Origin: Bacteroides_F sp964482605
GTDB lineage: Bacteria; Bacillota; Clostridia; Lachnospirales; Lachnospiraceae
DNA length: 5,799 bases
Direction: 5' to 3'
Assembly: GCA_964482605.1 (NCBI GenBank)
Contig: CAYZYS010000132.1
Coordinates: 1-5,799 of the forward strand
Numbering within the stretch: the stretch's first letter is position 1; every line of letters starts with the position of its first letter. Under the pieces are notes generated by a model. The model was given only the letters and a program-made list of their open reading frames with translations, searched no databases and was not told the DNA's origin. A program made the translations under genes and the position numbers. Shown one piece after another: positions 1-5,028 of the stretch.

Positions 1-157
1 TTATAAAAAAAATTATTGGAGTAGTAACAACTAGTAAGATTATTGAAGGTAAAGCATCCATGAACCCTTGGATACGACAATATGAATAATCCACATTGGC
101 AACCGGCTGTTCCAGTGCCTTTGTGCCTGATAGTTGAGCATCTGCTTGCATTTTCAT
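1..157 (-). CDS. Partial N-terminus of a probable bacterial sugar transferase (EPS priming enzyme), cut by the window edge
   Basis: An open frame begins at the ATG at 157-155 and stays open for 52 codons to the left edge. The start is supported by an AGGGAG ribosome site (163-168) 5 nt upstream; a second in-frame ATG lies at 151-149. The visible protein has a polar N-terminus of about 28 residues, then SYCRIQGFMDALPS followed by a hydrophobic segment ending in PIIFFI. The pattern basic/polar-x-F-M-D-xxx-S then a membrane segment with a Pro is how many membrane sugar transferases of the bacterial sugar transferase family begin; these move a sugar-1-phosphate onto undecaprenyl phosphate as the first step of EPS repeat-unit assembly. 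The catalytic region is outside the window, so the family call is inference from a short stretch plus EPS context. Codons such as TTA, CTA and ATA are commoner here than in the genes to the right. It is probably transcribed from the promoter at 201-229. Confidence 0.55.
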   Translation of the reverse strand, partial: MKMQADAQLSGTKALEQPVANVDYSYCRIQGFMDALPSIILLVVTTPIIFFI

Positions 158-200
158 TAGTTCTCCCTCATATGTTTAATCCCCACTACACTAATTTGAA

Positions 201-229
201 ATTATAACTTAAATTACTGTCGAATACAA
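201..229 (-). promoter_or_regulatory. Candidate sigma-A promoter for the leftmost gene
   Basis: Read on the minus strand, TTGTAT (229-224) is followed after 17 bp by a perfect TATAAT (206-201). Transcription would start near 195, giving a leader of roughly 38 nt before the ATG at 157, with the ribosome site inside it. The -35 box matches consensus at only the first three bases, but the spacing and -10 box are ideal. The -10 overlaps a 9/11 copy of the repeated 11-mer, so a protein bound there would be expected to block it. Confidence 0.5.
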
Positions 230-230
230 G

Positions 231-285
231 TATAATTTATATTTTATTGTAAAAAAATATTGTAAACTTACAACTATAAATTATA
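231..285. repeat. Perfect 11-bp inverted repeat, with a third exact copy at 444-454
   Basis: TATAATTTATA at 231-241 is exactly the reverse complement of TATAAATTATA at 275-285 (33-base gap). The direct-orientation sequence recurs exactly at 444-454, next to the XRE start. A 9/11 copy in the inverted orientation lies at 196-206, over the -10 box of the leftward promoter. The copies bracket both promoters, so they could be operator sites, for instance for the adjacent XRE protein. The motif contains a -10-like core and the region is AT-rich, so chance similarity is a real alternative. Confidence 0.4.
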
Positions 286-420
286 TCCAACACCCTTGCA
301 CGTGAAATTAAAAAAAGATTTCAGAACCTTATAATCCATCCACCACTCAATACATTGCATCCGTGTACAATATTACAACAATTTAGGATATTAATCAGAA
401 TTGTGTTCACCATTAATGCA

Positions 421-431
421 TATGATAAAAT
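421..431 (+). promoter_or_regulatory. Candidate extended -10 promoter for the XRE regulator
   Basis: TATG-A-TAAAAT gives a TRTGn extended -10 element of the Gram-positive type (TG at 423-424, -10 at 426-431). A weak -35-like TGTTCA lies 17 bp upstream (403-408). Transcription would begin near 438, leaving a leader of about 47 nt. An alternative -10, a perfect TATAAT at 444-449, has no -35 partner and coincides with the repeated 11-mer. Confidence 0.4.
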
Positions 432-484
432 ATATTCGTGACTTATAATTTATATAAAGGTGAATAATCATTAAGGAGAAAAAA

Positions 485-826
485 ATGCCACATTATCCAA
501 ACAGAATCAAGGAACTACGGACAAGCAGGGGCATCACACAGCTTCAGCTAAGCATGGAGCTTGAGTGTACCCAGGAGAGCATAAGCGCCTATGAGAACGG
601 ACGCACACTTCCAAGCGTGACAATCCTCATAAAGATGAGCGAGATTTTCAATACAAGTATGGATTATATCATGAAAAGGAGTGATGTACCAAGCCTTGTT
701 GACACCCAGAACATCAGCAAGGATGAAAAGCGACTGCTCTCCTACTACCGCATACTTGGGCAGACCCAGAAGGAACGGTCAATTGCCTATATGCAGGGTA
801 TGATAGACACCCAGCTCAAATACTAA
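485..826 (+). CDS. XRE-family helix-turn-helix transcriptional regulator
   Basis: A 113-residue protein, the only confidently called plus-strand gene in the window. An AAGGAG ribosome site (473-478) sits 6 nt before the ATG. Residues about 6-63 form a canonical Cro/C1-type HTH: the RIKELRTSRGITQLQLS core, then the recognition-helix stretch CTQESISAYENGRTLPS, then the closing helices ending in MDYIMKR. The remaining 50 residues (about 64-113) are polar and probably helical, with no recognisable ligand domain; they may mediate dimerisation. Proteins of this size and layout bind short palindromes, often near their own promoter. The gene lies between the conserved EPS regulatory module on the right and the start of sugar assembly on the left, so control of the divergent sugar transferase gene and of itself is plausible, though not shown. 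Its stop codon overlaps that of the convergent gene at 823-1224. Confidence 0.93.
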   Translation: MPHYPNRIKELRTSRGITQLQLSMELECTQESISAYENGRTLPSVTILIKMSEIFNTSMDYIMKRSDVPSLVDTQNISKDEKRLLSYYRILGQTQKERSIAYMQGMIDTQLKY

Positions 827-1224
827 TCAAGCCTGCCGTAGTGCTGTGAAAGCCAGTCCATGAGCCAATCAACATACGAACCATGACAGTCTTCATACAG
901 CATTCCGGCACTACTGTCGACCATCTCCTGCTCCTCAGGCGTCATCATCCCATACACATACACCTCGTCAACCTCGGAATTACCAAACCCGTCAAGCCAC
1001 CTGCCTATTGTCCTGCTGGACATTCCCGTCTTTGCGGCTATCTGGTCAATGTCATCCCCCTCCATATGATGAAGCAGGACATTGTCAAGCTTTCCCCTGA
1101 CAAAACCCGTCCTGTACACAAGCTCCTTTTCACTTCGTTCCCTAATGTACTCTCCGTACAGCTCATCCGCATCATTCTCCACAAATATGCATTGTAAAAT
1201 ACTCTTTAGCCCCTGGTAATCCAT
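823..1224 (-). CDS. Hypothetical protein with a helix-turn-helix-like segment
   Basis: No family is recognised. With the ATG at 1224 the protein has 133 residues and is acidic and soluble, with no signal peptide or membrane segment. Residues about 54-80 (MEGDDIDQIAAKTGMSSRTIGRWLDGF) read as an HTH: an I-x-x-I-A-x-x-T-G-M-S turn followed by a helix with R and W, as in resolvase or sigma region 4-type folds. The C-terminal 50 residues are rich in Asp, Glu, Tyr and Trp. The start is chosen because AAGGAG (1235-1240) lies 10 nt upstream. The frame is open further up, with ATGs at 1329 and 1485. The 1485 start would run through the upstream terminator, and the 1329 ATG sits inside a TATAAT box, so the longer versions are less likely. 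The stop overlaps the XRE gene's stop tail to tail, with no terminator visible between them. A regulatory role is possible but unproven. Confidence 0.75.
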   Translation of the reverse strand: MDYQGLKSILQCIFVENDADELYGEYIRERSEKELVYRTGFVRGKLDNVLLHHMEGDDIDQIAAKTGMSSRTIGRWLDGFGNSEVDEVYVYGMMTPEEQEMVDSSAGMLYEDCHGSYVDWLMDWLSQHYGRLD

Positions 1225-1327
1225 TTCAACCAATCTCCTTCCCTCCCCCTGCAAAAAAGCCATCGGTCCTGACAGCACAATGGCTTCCACCGCAGGCGGC
1301 AGGCACCAGTATTTTGCCCGCTTAGGC

Positions 1328-1357
1328 ATTATATGCCCGTCATTCCCCTCACTGCAA
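1328..1357 (-). promoter_or_regulatory. Candidate promoter for the HTH-like hypothetical gene
   Basis: On the minus strand TTGCAG (1357-1352) is followed after 18 bp by a perfect TATAAT (1333-1328). Transcription would begin near 1321 and give a leader of about 97 nt to the ATG at 1224. The site lies just downstream of the terminator of the preceding gene, where a new promoter is expected. It overlaps the alternative ATG at 1329 and argues against that start. Confidence 0.45.
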
Positions 1358-1374
1358 CAATCCTTTTCACACCC

Positions 1375-1411
1375 GAAGAAAAAAGGCTTCCCACGCAGCG
1401 TGGAAAGCCTT
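1375..1411 (-). terminator. Intrinsic terminator of the surface-protein gene
   Basis: In the minus-strand transcript, 1411-1400 pairs with 1394-1383 to form a 12-bp stem around a 5-nt loop. The stem contains one G-U wobble (1404 with 1390). The transcript then runs into a U6-C-UU tract (1384-1376). It lies about 43 nt after the tandem TAA TAA stop of the SPKTA protein. The plus-strand side has no matching U-tract, so it acts leftwards only. Confidence 0.9.
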
Positions 1412-1454
1412 CGTTCCCGAAACCAGCCATTTGGTGAGAACCTAGTACCTCTTA

Positions 1455-2249
1455 TTACTTTGAAAGAACAGACTTTCCTGCGCATGCTGCGGCACCTGCA
1501 AGGAAAATCACTGCCATGATCATTGCCATTGACATTGGCATGGCATCAGCCGTCTTTGGGGACTTTTCAGCCTCTGCAGAAGAATCTGCCGTAACTGTTG
1601 CAGCGGTGGTTGAAGCCGTGGCTGCAGCCGGAGCCGTTCCCTTGACAATGATAACCGGTGAGAATGATGATGTTGTGATTACCACAACGCCATTGTCAAC
1701 AACCTGTGCAGGGATAATCTCCGCAGCACCATTCTTGATGTGGATGGCGTATACGGATTCACCCTTCTTTACATTGTCAACACTCAGTGGCACGGTGGCA
1801 GAACCGCTTGAAAAGCCTGAAACATCAAGGTCAATTGCTGCCGCAATGTCAGCAGCCTTGACTGCCACTTCCTGTCCGCCAACGCTGATGCTTGACGTAA
1901 CTGTGCTAATTACACTTGTGGAAGCAGCCTTAACCGTGATGCTTACGTTCTCAATCTTCTTGCCTGATGCATCAGTGAATGCAAGAACGGCATTGCTCCC
2001 AGTTGCTATTGTTGCAGAAGTAGGAACAGACACACCGTCAACAACATCTGTTGTCTTGGTTGTTGATGCATTAACCGTCACGGTTGTGCCAAGAGCGCTC
2101 TCAACAGTCTTGGTCGTTGTTCCGTCAGCATTCACAACACTTGATACCTCCTGTGTTGCAGTTGCGCTGTCACTTCCTGCAGCCAATGCCGTCATGCCCA
2201 TTGTAAGCGTGAACATGACGCTCATAACTACTGCAAATCTCTTTTTCAT
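1455..2249 (-). CDS. Secreted cell-wall-anchored protein with SPKTA sorting signal, probable sortase substrate
   Basis: A 264-residue exported protein. An ideal AGGAGG (2259-2264) lies 9 nt before the ATG. Residues 1-24 are a signal peptide: MKKR, a hydrophobic core, then a likely cleavage after ALAA. The mature part is dominated by Thr, Ser, Ala and Val and contains no Cys, typical of beta-rich surface stalks. Residues about 150-204 (KKGESVYAIHIKNG through TTSSFSPVIIVKG) resemble a small beta domain common near the C-terminus of clostridial surface proteins. An Ala/Thr-rich linker follows. The C-terminus has SPKTAD at 230-235, a hydrophobic helix at about 240-257 and a basic tail KSVLSK, the tripartite layout of a sortase substrate. 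The motif resembles the S/P-P-x-T-G signals used by Clostridioides difficile SrtB, with Ala in place of Gly. The class B sortase two genes upstream is the obvious enzyme. Tandem stops and a terminator follow. The ligand or structural role is unknown. Confidence 0.9.
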   Translation of the reverse strand: MKKRFAVVMSVMFTLTMGMTALAAGSDSATATQEVSSVVNADGTTTKTVESALGTTVTVNASTTKTTDVVDGVSVPTSATIATGSNAVLAFTDASGKKIENVSITVKAASTSVISTVTSSISVGGQEVAVKAADIAAAIDLDVSGFSSGSATVPLSVDNVKKGESVYAIHIKNGAAEIIPAQVVDNGVVVITTSSFSPVIIVKGTAPAAATASTTAATVTADSSAEAEKSPKTADAMPMSMAMIMAVIFLAGAAACAGKSVLSK

Positions 2250-2321
2250 TTACATTATCCTCCTGTTTTGTCTCATATTTGATTGGTTTCGTATATAGTA
2301 AATGCATTGCTGCAATTGCTA
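2250..2321 (-). other. 72-nt gap between the LCP gene and the surface-protein gene
   Basis: It contains the AGGAGG ribosome site of the downstream gene and a TATATA (2292-2297) without a properly spaced -35 box. No terminator-like hairpin with a U-tract is seen, so read-through from the LCP gene is likely. A weak extra promoter cannot be excluded. Confidence 0.5.
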
Positions 2322-3407
2322 TCAGCCCACACCCTCAACCTCCTCGTAGAACAGGTCAATCACAAGGCGCTTAAGGCTATCCTCATCAGGATAAAACTCC
2401 TCATAGTACACACCCTGCACAGTCTCGCCGTCAAGGGTGATGATGTTGTCCATGTCGAAATCGTATCCAAGCACCGTTGTGGCAAGATAAGCCGCCTCGT
2501 CAATGCCAACATCCGTGGTCATATACGGTGCAAGCGAATTATACAGGTTAATCACATATGACGGCTTTTTCTTTATTGTAGTCTTTGCCGCCCCGATGAA
2601 GGCATTGAGGTACTGCTTCTGCCTCTGTAGCCTGCTGCCGTTGCTGTCAAACTCCTTCGTGCTGCGGTATTTCACATACCAGAAGGCACCCTTCCCCTTG
2701 AGGGTTGTGGTTTTTCCCTTCGTGAAGTAATAACCGTTTTTTGAGAATGTCCCAAGGCTTTCAAGCGTAACGCCGCCAACCGAATCGTTGATGTCAGCTA
2801 TCGCCGCCATGTTAATCGCACAATAACCGTGAATCGGAATCCCGTAGAAAAGATTCGTCACCGCCTTGACGGAATTGCCTGCATTTTCCTGAGGGCTGTT
2901 GCCATATGCATGGGCAAGGCAAAGCTGCGCCTTGGTAGTGGCATCCTTCTGCCCATACATGTTGGTTGTGTCTATGGTTGTCATGCAATCCCTGTTGATG
3001 CACACAATCCGCACCGTTTCAAGGTCCGGATTCACAACCACAAGGAAATTGGCATCCGCCTGTCCTCCCGACACTCCCCCTGTGTTCTCCTGCACCTCGG
3101 AATCCTTGTCTATCCCCAATATGAGAAATGAGAGCACATCCTCATTGTATTGGTAAACCTTTCCATCATACCGAATCCAGTTCTCCTGCCAGCCAACATC
3201 AACGGAAACCGAATCCACATCCGTAAGCTGCGCCATCAGCTCCTGGTTCACCGAGCTGGATTTATAAAGGCTCATCCTGCCAACCATCACGAATATCTGC
3301 CATGCAAGCACCAACGCAAACACAATGCACGCAAGCACAATCAGCACATTGCGCAGGACCTTGGATTTTCGCTTTTTCCTTTTTCCCTTGGCTTTTTCCT
3401 CAACCAT
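2322..3407 (-). CDS. LytR-CpsA-Psr (LCP) family cell-wall glycopolymer ligase
   Basis: A 361-residue type II membrane protein. LCP enzymes transfer undecaprenyl-linked polymers such as capsule, EPS or teichoic acid onto peptidoglycan outside the membrane. A highly basic cytosolic tip (residues 5-16) precedes a membrane helix at about 19-43. The LCP domain spans about residues 93-280: FLILGID, DANFLVVVNPD (Asp118), then INRD (Arg139, Asp140) matching the usual IPRD. It continues with AHAYGN, DSVGGVTLESLG, and YRS...GSRLQRQ with Arg248, Arg259, Arg262 and Gln263 matching the pyrophosphate-binding arginines. The usual GD before the Arg is GS here, with Asp254 nearby. The C-terminal 80 residues are an extension. 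ATG 3407 is preferred because AGGGGG lies 9 nt upstream; the earlier in-frame ATG at 3446 has no usable ribosome site and would lengthen the overlap. The start overlaps the sortase stop by 8 nt, implying translational coupling. Confidence 0.93.
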   Translation of the reverse strand: MVEEKAKGKRKKRKSKVLRNVLIVLACIVFALVLAWQIFVMVGRMSLYKSSSVNQELMAQLTDVDSVSVDVGWQENWIRYDGKVYQYNEDVLSFLILGIDKDSEVQENTGGVSGGQADANFLVVVNPDLETVRIVCINRDCMTTIDTTNMYGQKDATTKAQLCLAHAYGNSPQENAGNSVKAVTNLFYGIPIHGYCAINMAAIADINDSVGGVTLESLGTFSKNGYYFTKGKTTTLKGKGAFWYVKYRSTKEFDSNGSRLQRQKQYLNAFIGAAKTTIKKKPSYVINLYNSLAPYMTTDVGIDEAAYLATTVLGYDFDMDNIITLDGETVQGVYYEEFYPDEDSLKRLVIDLFYEEVEGVG

Positions 3408-4236
3408 TGACCAGAACCCCCTGCACAAGAAACCTCTTGCTGTCATCCCCCGTACAGGTTGACAGCGTGATTATCCTGTCCTCATATGTCACCGTCACAT
3501 CCTCCGCCAGGTTGTCACCCATCGTCCTTGATTCATATATGGAATCAAGATAGTCCTGAAACTTTTCATCAGAGGTTATGTCAATCCCCTTTAGAAGGTG
3601 CGTGTCCGAATACGTATGTGCTGCAAATATCCTGTATACCAGTGTCCTTCCATCCCTTGTGTATATGAAAATGTACTTGTTTTCATTAAAAAATGTGCTG
3701 TCTGCATACCTGTGCAGCGTTGCGAACATCGTGCCATTCTTCATATTGTGCCCATAAAGCACCGTGTTCCTGTCATTAAAGGACGTCCCGTTGAGAAGCT
3801 CCGAATATATGCAGCCGGGAAGCCCACTGCTGCCATCAATGTTATGCTCAAGGTAATAGGAGTCATCCGACGGATGCTGGAGCACAGGATAGTCAATCTC
3901 CGTCCCCGGCACCGTAATCCACGCATATATGTCCTTGTTGGTCTTGGCTAGCTCATTGAAATCAAGGTTCTTCTCCGGTATGTCAATACCCAGCTCTTCC
4001 GCAACTGATGATATTTCCTGCACGGACTGCTGTGTCTCCTGTGTTGCCGTTTCCTGAAGCCTTTGCATCGAATCCGCCCTTGTTGCCTTGCCAACCTGCC
4101 CCGCGATGACGATTCCCGCACACACAAGAAAACCTGCAAGGCACACCACCATCACCAGTCTGGTTACAACTCCCGACTTCCTTTTTTTATTCTTTTTCCC
4201 ATCATCCCTTGCTTCATTTTTCATACTGTTCTTCAC
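3400..4236 (-). CDS. srtB: Class B sortase (transpeptidase)
   Basis: A 278-residue membrane-tethered cysteine transpeptidase that cleaves C-terminal sorting signals and links the protein to the cell wall. A basic cytosolic tip (KKNKKRK) precedes a membrane helix at about 25-47. A linker of some 40 residues rich in Gln and Glu follows, then the sortase domain from about residue 90. The signatures are clear: IYAWITVPGTEIDYPVLQ, the catalytic His163 in LYGHNM, the nucleophile Cys261 in TLSTC, and Arg268 in KRFLVQG. Length, the long helix-containing insertion between His and Cys, and the TLSTC sequence fit class B rather than class A. The start is GTG at 4236, with AAGGA 7 nt upstream; the ATG at 4224 has a poorer site. 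The gene follows the Ig-like gene by 20 nt and overlaps the LCP gene. Its likely substrate is the SPKTA protein encoded two genes downstream. Confidence 0.95.
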   Translation of the reverse strand: MKNSMKNEARDDGKKNKKRKSGVVTRLVMVVCLAGFLVCAGIVIAGQVGKATRADSMQRLQETATQETQQSVQEISSVAEELGIDIPEKNLDFNELAKTNKDIYAWITVPGTEIDYPVLQHPSDDSYYLEHNIDGSSGLPGCIYSELLNGTSFNDRNTVLYGHNMKNGTMFATLHRYADSTFFNENKYIFIYTRDGRTLVYRIFAAHTYSDTHLLKGIDITSDEKFQDYLDSIYESRTMGDNLAEDVTVTYEDRIITLSTCTGDDSKRFLVQGVLVNG

Positions 4237-4256
4237 ACCTTTTTCCTTGTATGGCG

Positions 4257-4982
4257 CTACTGCTGTACATGCAGCGTGAAAGGCCTTAGCTGTGACAGGT
4301 TTCCGTCACTGTCACGGCAATATATGTATATCAGGTAATCCCCCGGGGTTTTAGTGTCATAATCACCCCTGATGAGAACCCTCCTGTACAGCTCTGACCT
4401 TGAATCCTTGTCATCGGCTATCTGGCTTATGTATGATGTCACGTTAAACGCTGTCCCCGCCTTGATGGTTGCGTTGTCCGAGCTTAGCGTTATCTCCGGC
4501 GCCCCCTGTGCCGTGGCTATCGTGGCAAATGTAGTATATTCAGTGGTGGCTGTTGTGTACCCCGTGCCCGTCACTGCCATACTGCCCTGCCCCGAAGTCT
4601 CCTCACCCATGGTTGAGCCTTCTGTTTCCTGCTCATATTCATAAGTACCATTGATGACATTCATTATCCTTGATACCCTGGCTATATTATTGTTGGAATC
4701 CCTTGCAACATATATCACATTGACCTGTGTACCAGATATGGCTGTTATGCTCTCCACAATCAGCGAGCTGCTCACGTCACCGTCCTGCCTGTCCCACGCC
4801 GTGACACCTGACAAAAGCTGTGACTGGTCAAGCAAGGCATCATATACCATACCCGCTTCCCCAAAACCAATCTCAGGGGCATCCATGTCCCTCATCACAA
4901 AGGCAGCAAGCACAGCCAGAACCACGACTGCACATACGCCCACAGGCAATATCAACTTAATGTTTTTTCTCCAGTCCCTCAT
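4257..4982 (-). CDS. Single-pass membrane protein with two Ig-like (DUF5011-type) domains
   Basis: With ATG 4982 the protein has 241 residues. The short basic N-terminus (MRDWRKNIK) and a membrane helix at about 9-29 place the rest outside the cell. Residues about 33-110 look like an Ig-like fold of the DUF5011/HYR type: DAPEI at the start, DRQDGDVSSSLIV in the middle, then VIYVARDSNNNIARVSRIMNV. A Thr/Ser/Gly/Glu-rich linker (about 112-159) is followed by a second, more divergent Ig-like unit (about 160-241) with GAPEI, KAGTAFNV, GDYLIYIYCRDSDGN and a final beta strand. There is no catalytic motif or sorting signal. Such domains usually act as spacers or in adhesion; a role presenting polymer, sortase substrate or LCP is speculation. 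The start is uncertain: 4982 has a weak GGTGG 5 nt upstream, ATGs exist at 4997 and 4994, and an in-frame TTG lies at 5009. The gap to cpsD is about 46 nt and to the sortase 20 nt. Confidence 0.85.
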   Translation of the reverse strand: MRDWRKNIKLILPVGVCAVVVLAVLAAFVMRDMDAPEIGFGEAGMVYDALLDQSQLLSGVTAWDRQDGDVSSSLIVESITAISGTQVNVIYVARDSNNNIARVSRIMNVINGTYEYEQETEGSTMGEETSGQGSMAVTGTGYTTATTEYTTFATIATAQGAPEITLSSDNATIKAGTAFNVTSYISQIADDKDSRSELYRRVLIRGDYDTKTPGDYLIYIYCRDSDGNLSQLRPFTLHVQQ

Positions 4983-5028
4983 ACAAACCACCATCATCCG
5001 GCAACACAACCTGCCGTTGCTGCCCTAA

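Larger units (their letters stand above)
158..484. other. AT-rich divergent intergenic region between the sugar transferase and the XRE regulator
   Basis: About 327 bases without a convincing gene. It is clearly more AT-rich than the rest of the window and lies between two divergently transcribed genes. It holds a promoter-like site for each direction and repeated copies of an 11-base AT-rich motif. Short open frames here (for example a plus-strand one starting near 82) are antisense to the leftmost gene, lack a ribosome site and are not called. Confidence 0.75.

Noticed and set aside
303..323. TGAAAT ... ATTTCA inverted repeat with an A-run, considered as a terminator
   Set aside because: The stem is only 6 bp and AT-rich, the A-run lies in the loop rather than after the stem, and no gene ends nearby.
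1225..1485. Upstream extension of the HTH-like protein to ATG 1485 or ATG 1329
   Set aside because: The 1485 start overlaps the surface-protein gene and its frame runs through the intrinsic terminator stem. The 1329 ATG lies within a TATAAT promoter box and has no well-spaced ribosome site, whereas 1224 has AAGGAG 10 nt upstream.
1516..2298. Long plus-strand open frame of 260 codons
   Set aside because: It is antisense to the secreted SPKTA protein, has no ribosome site, and arises from that gene's biased Ala/Thr/Val codons. The minus-strand protein has a signal peptide and sorting signal.
3408..3446. Earlier ATG at 3446 for the LCP gene
   Set aside because: It has no properly spaced ribosome site. 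It would add 13 residues before the typical basic tip and lengthen the overlap with the sortase gene.
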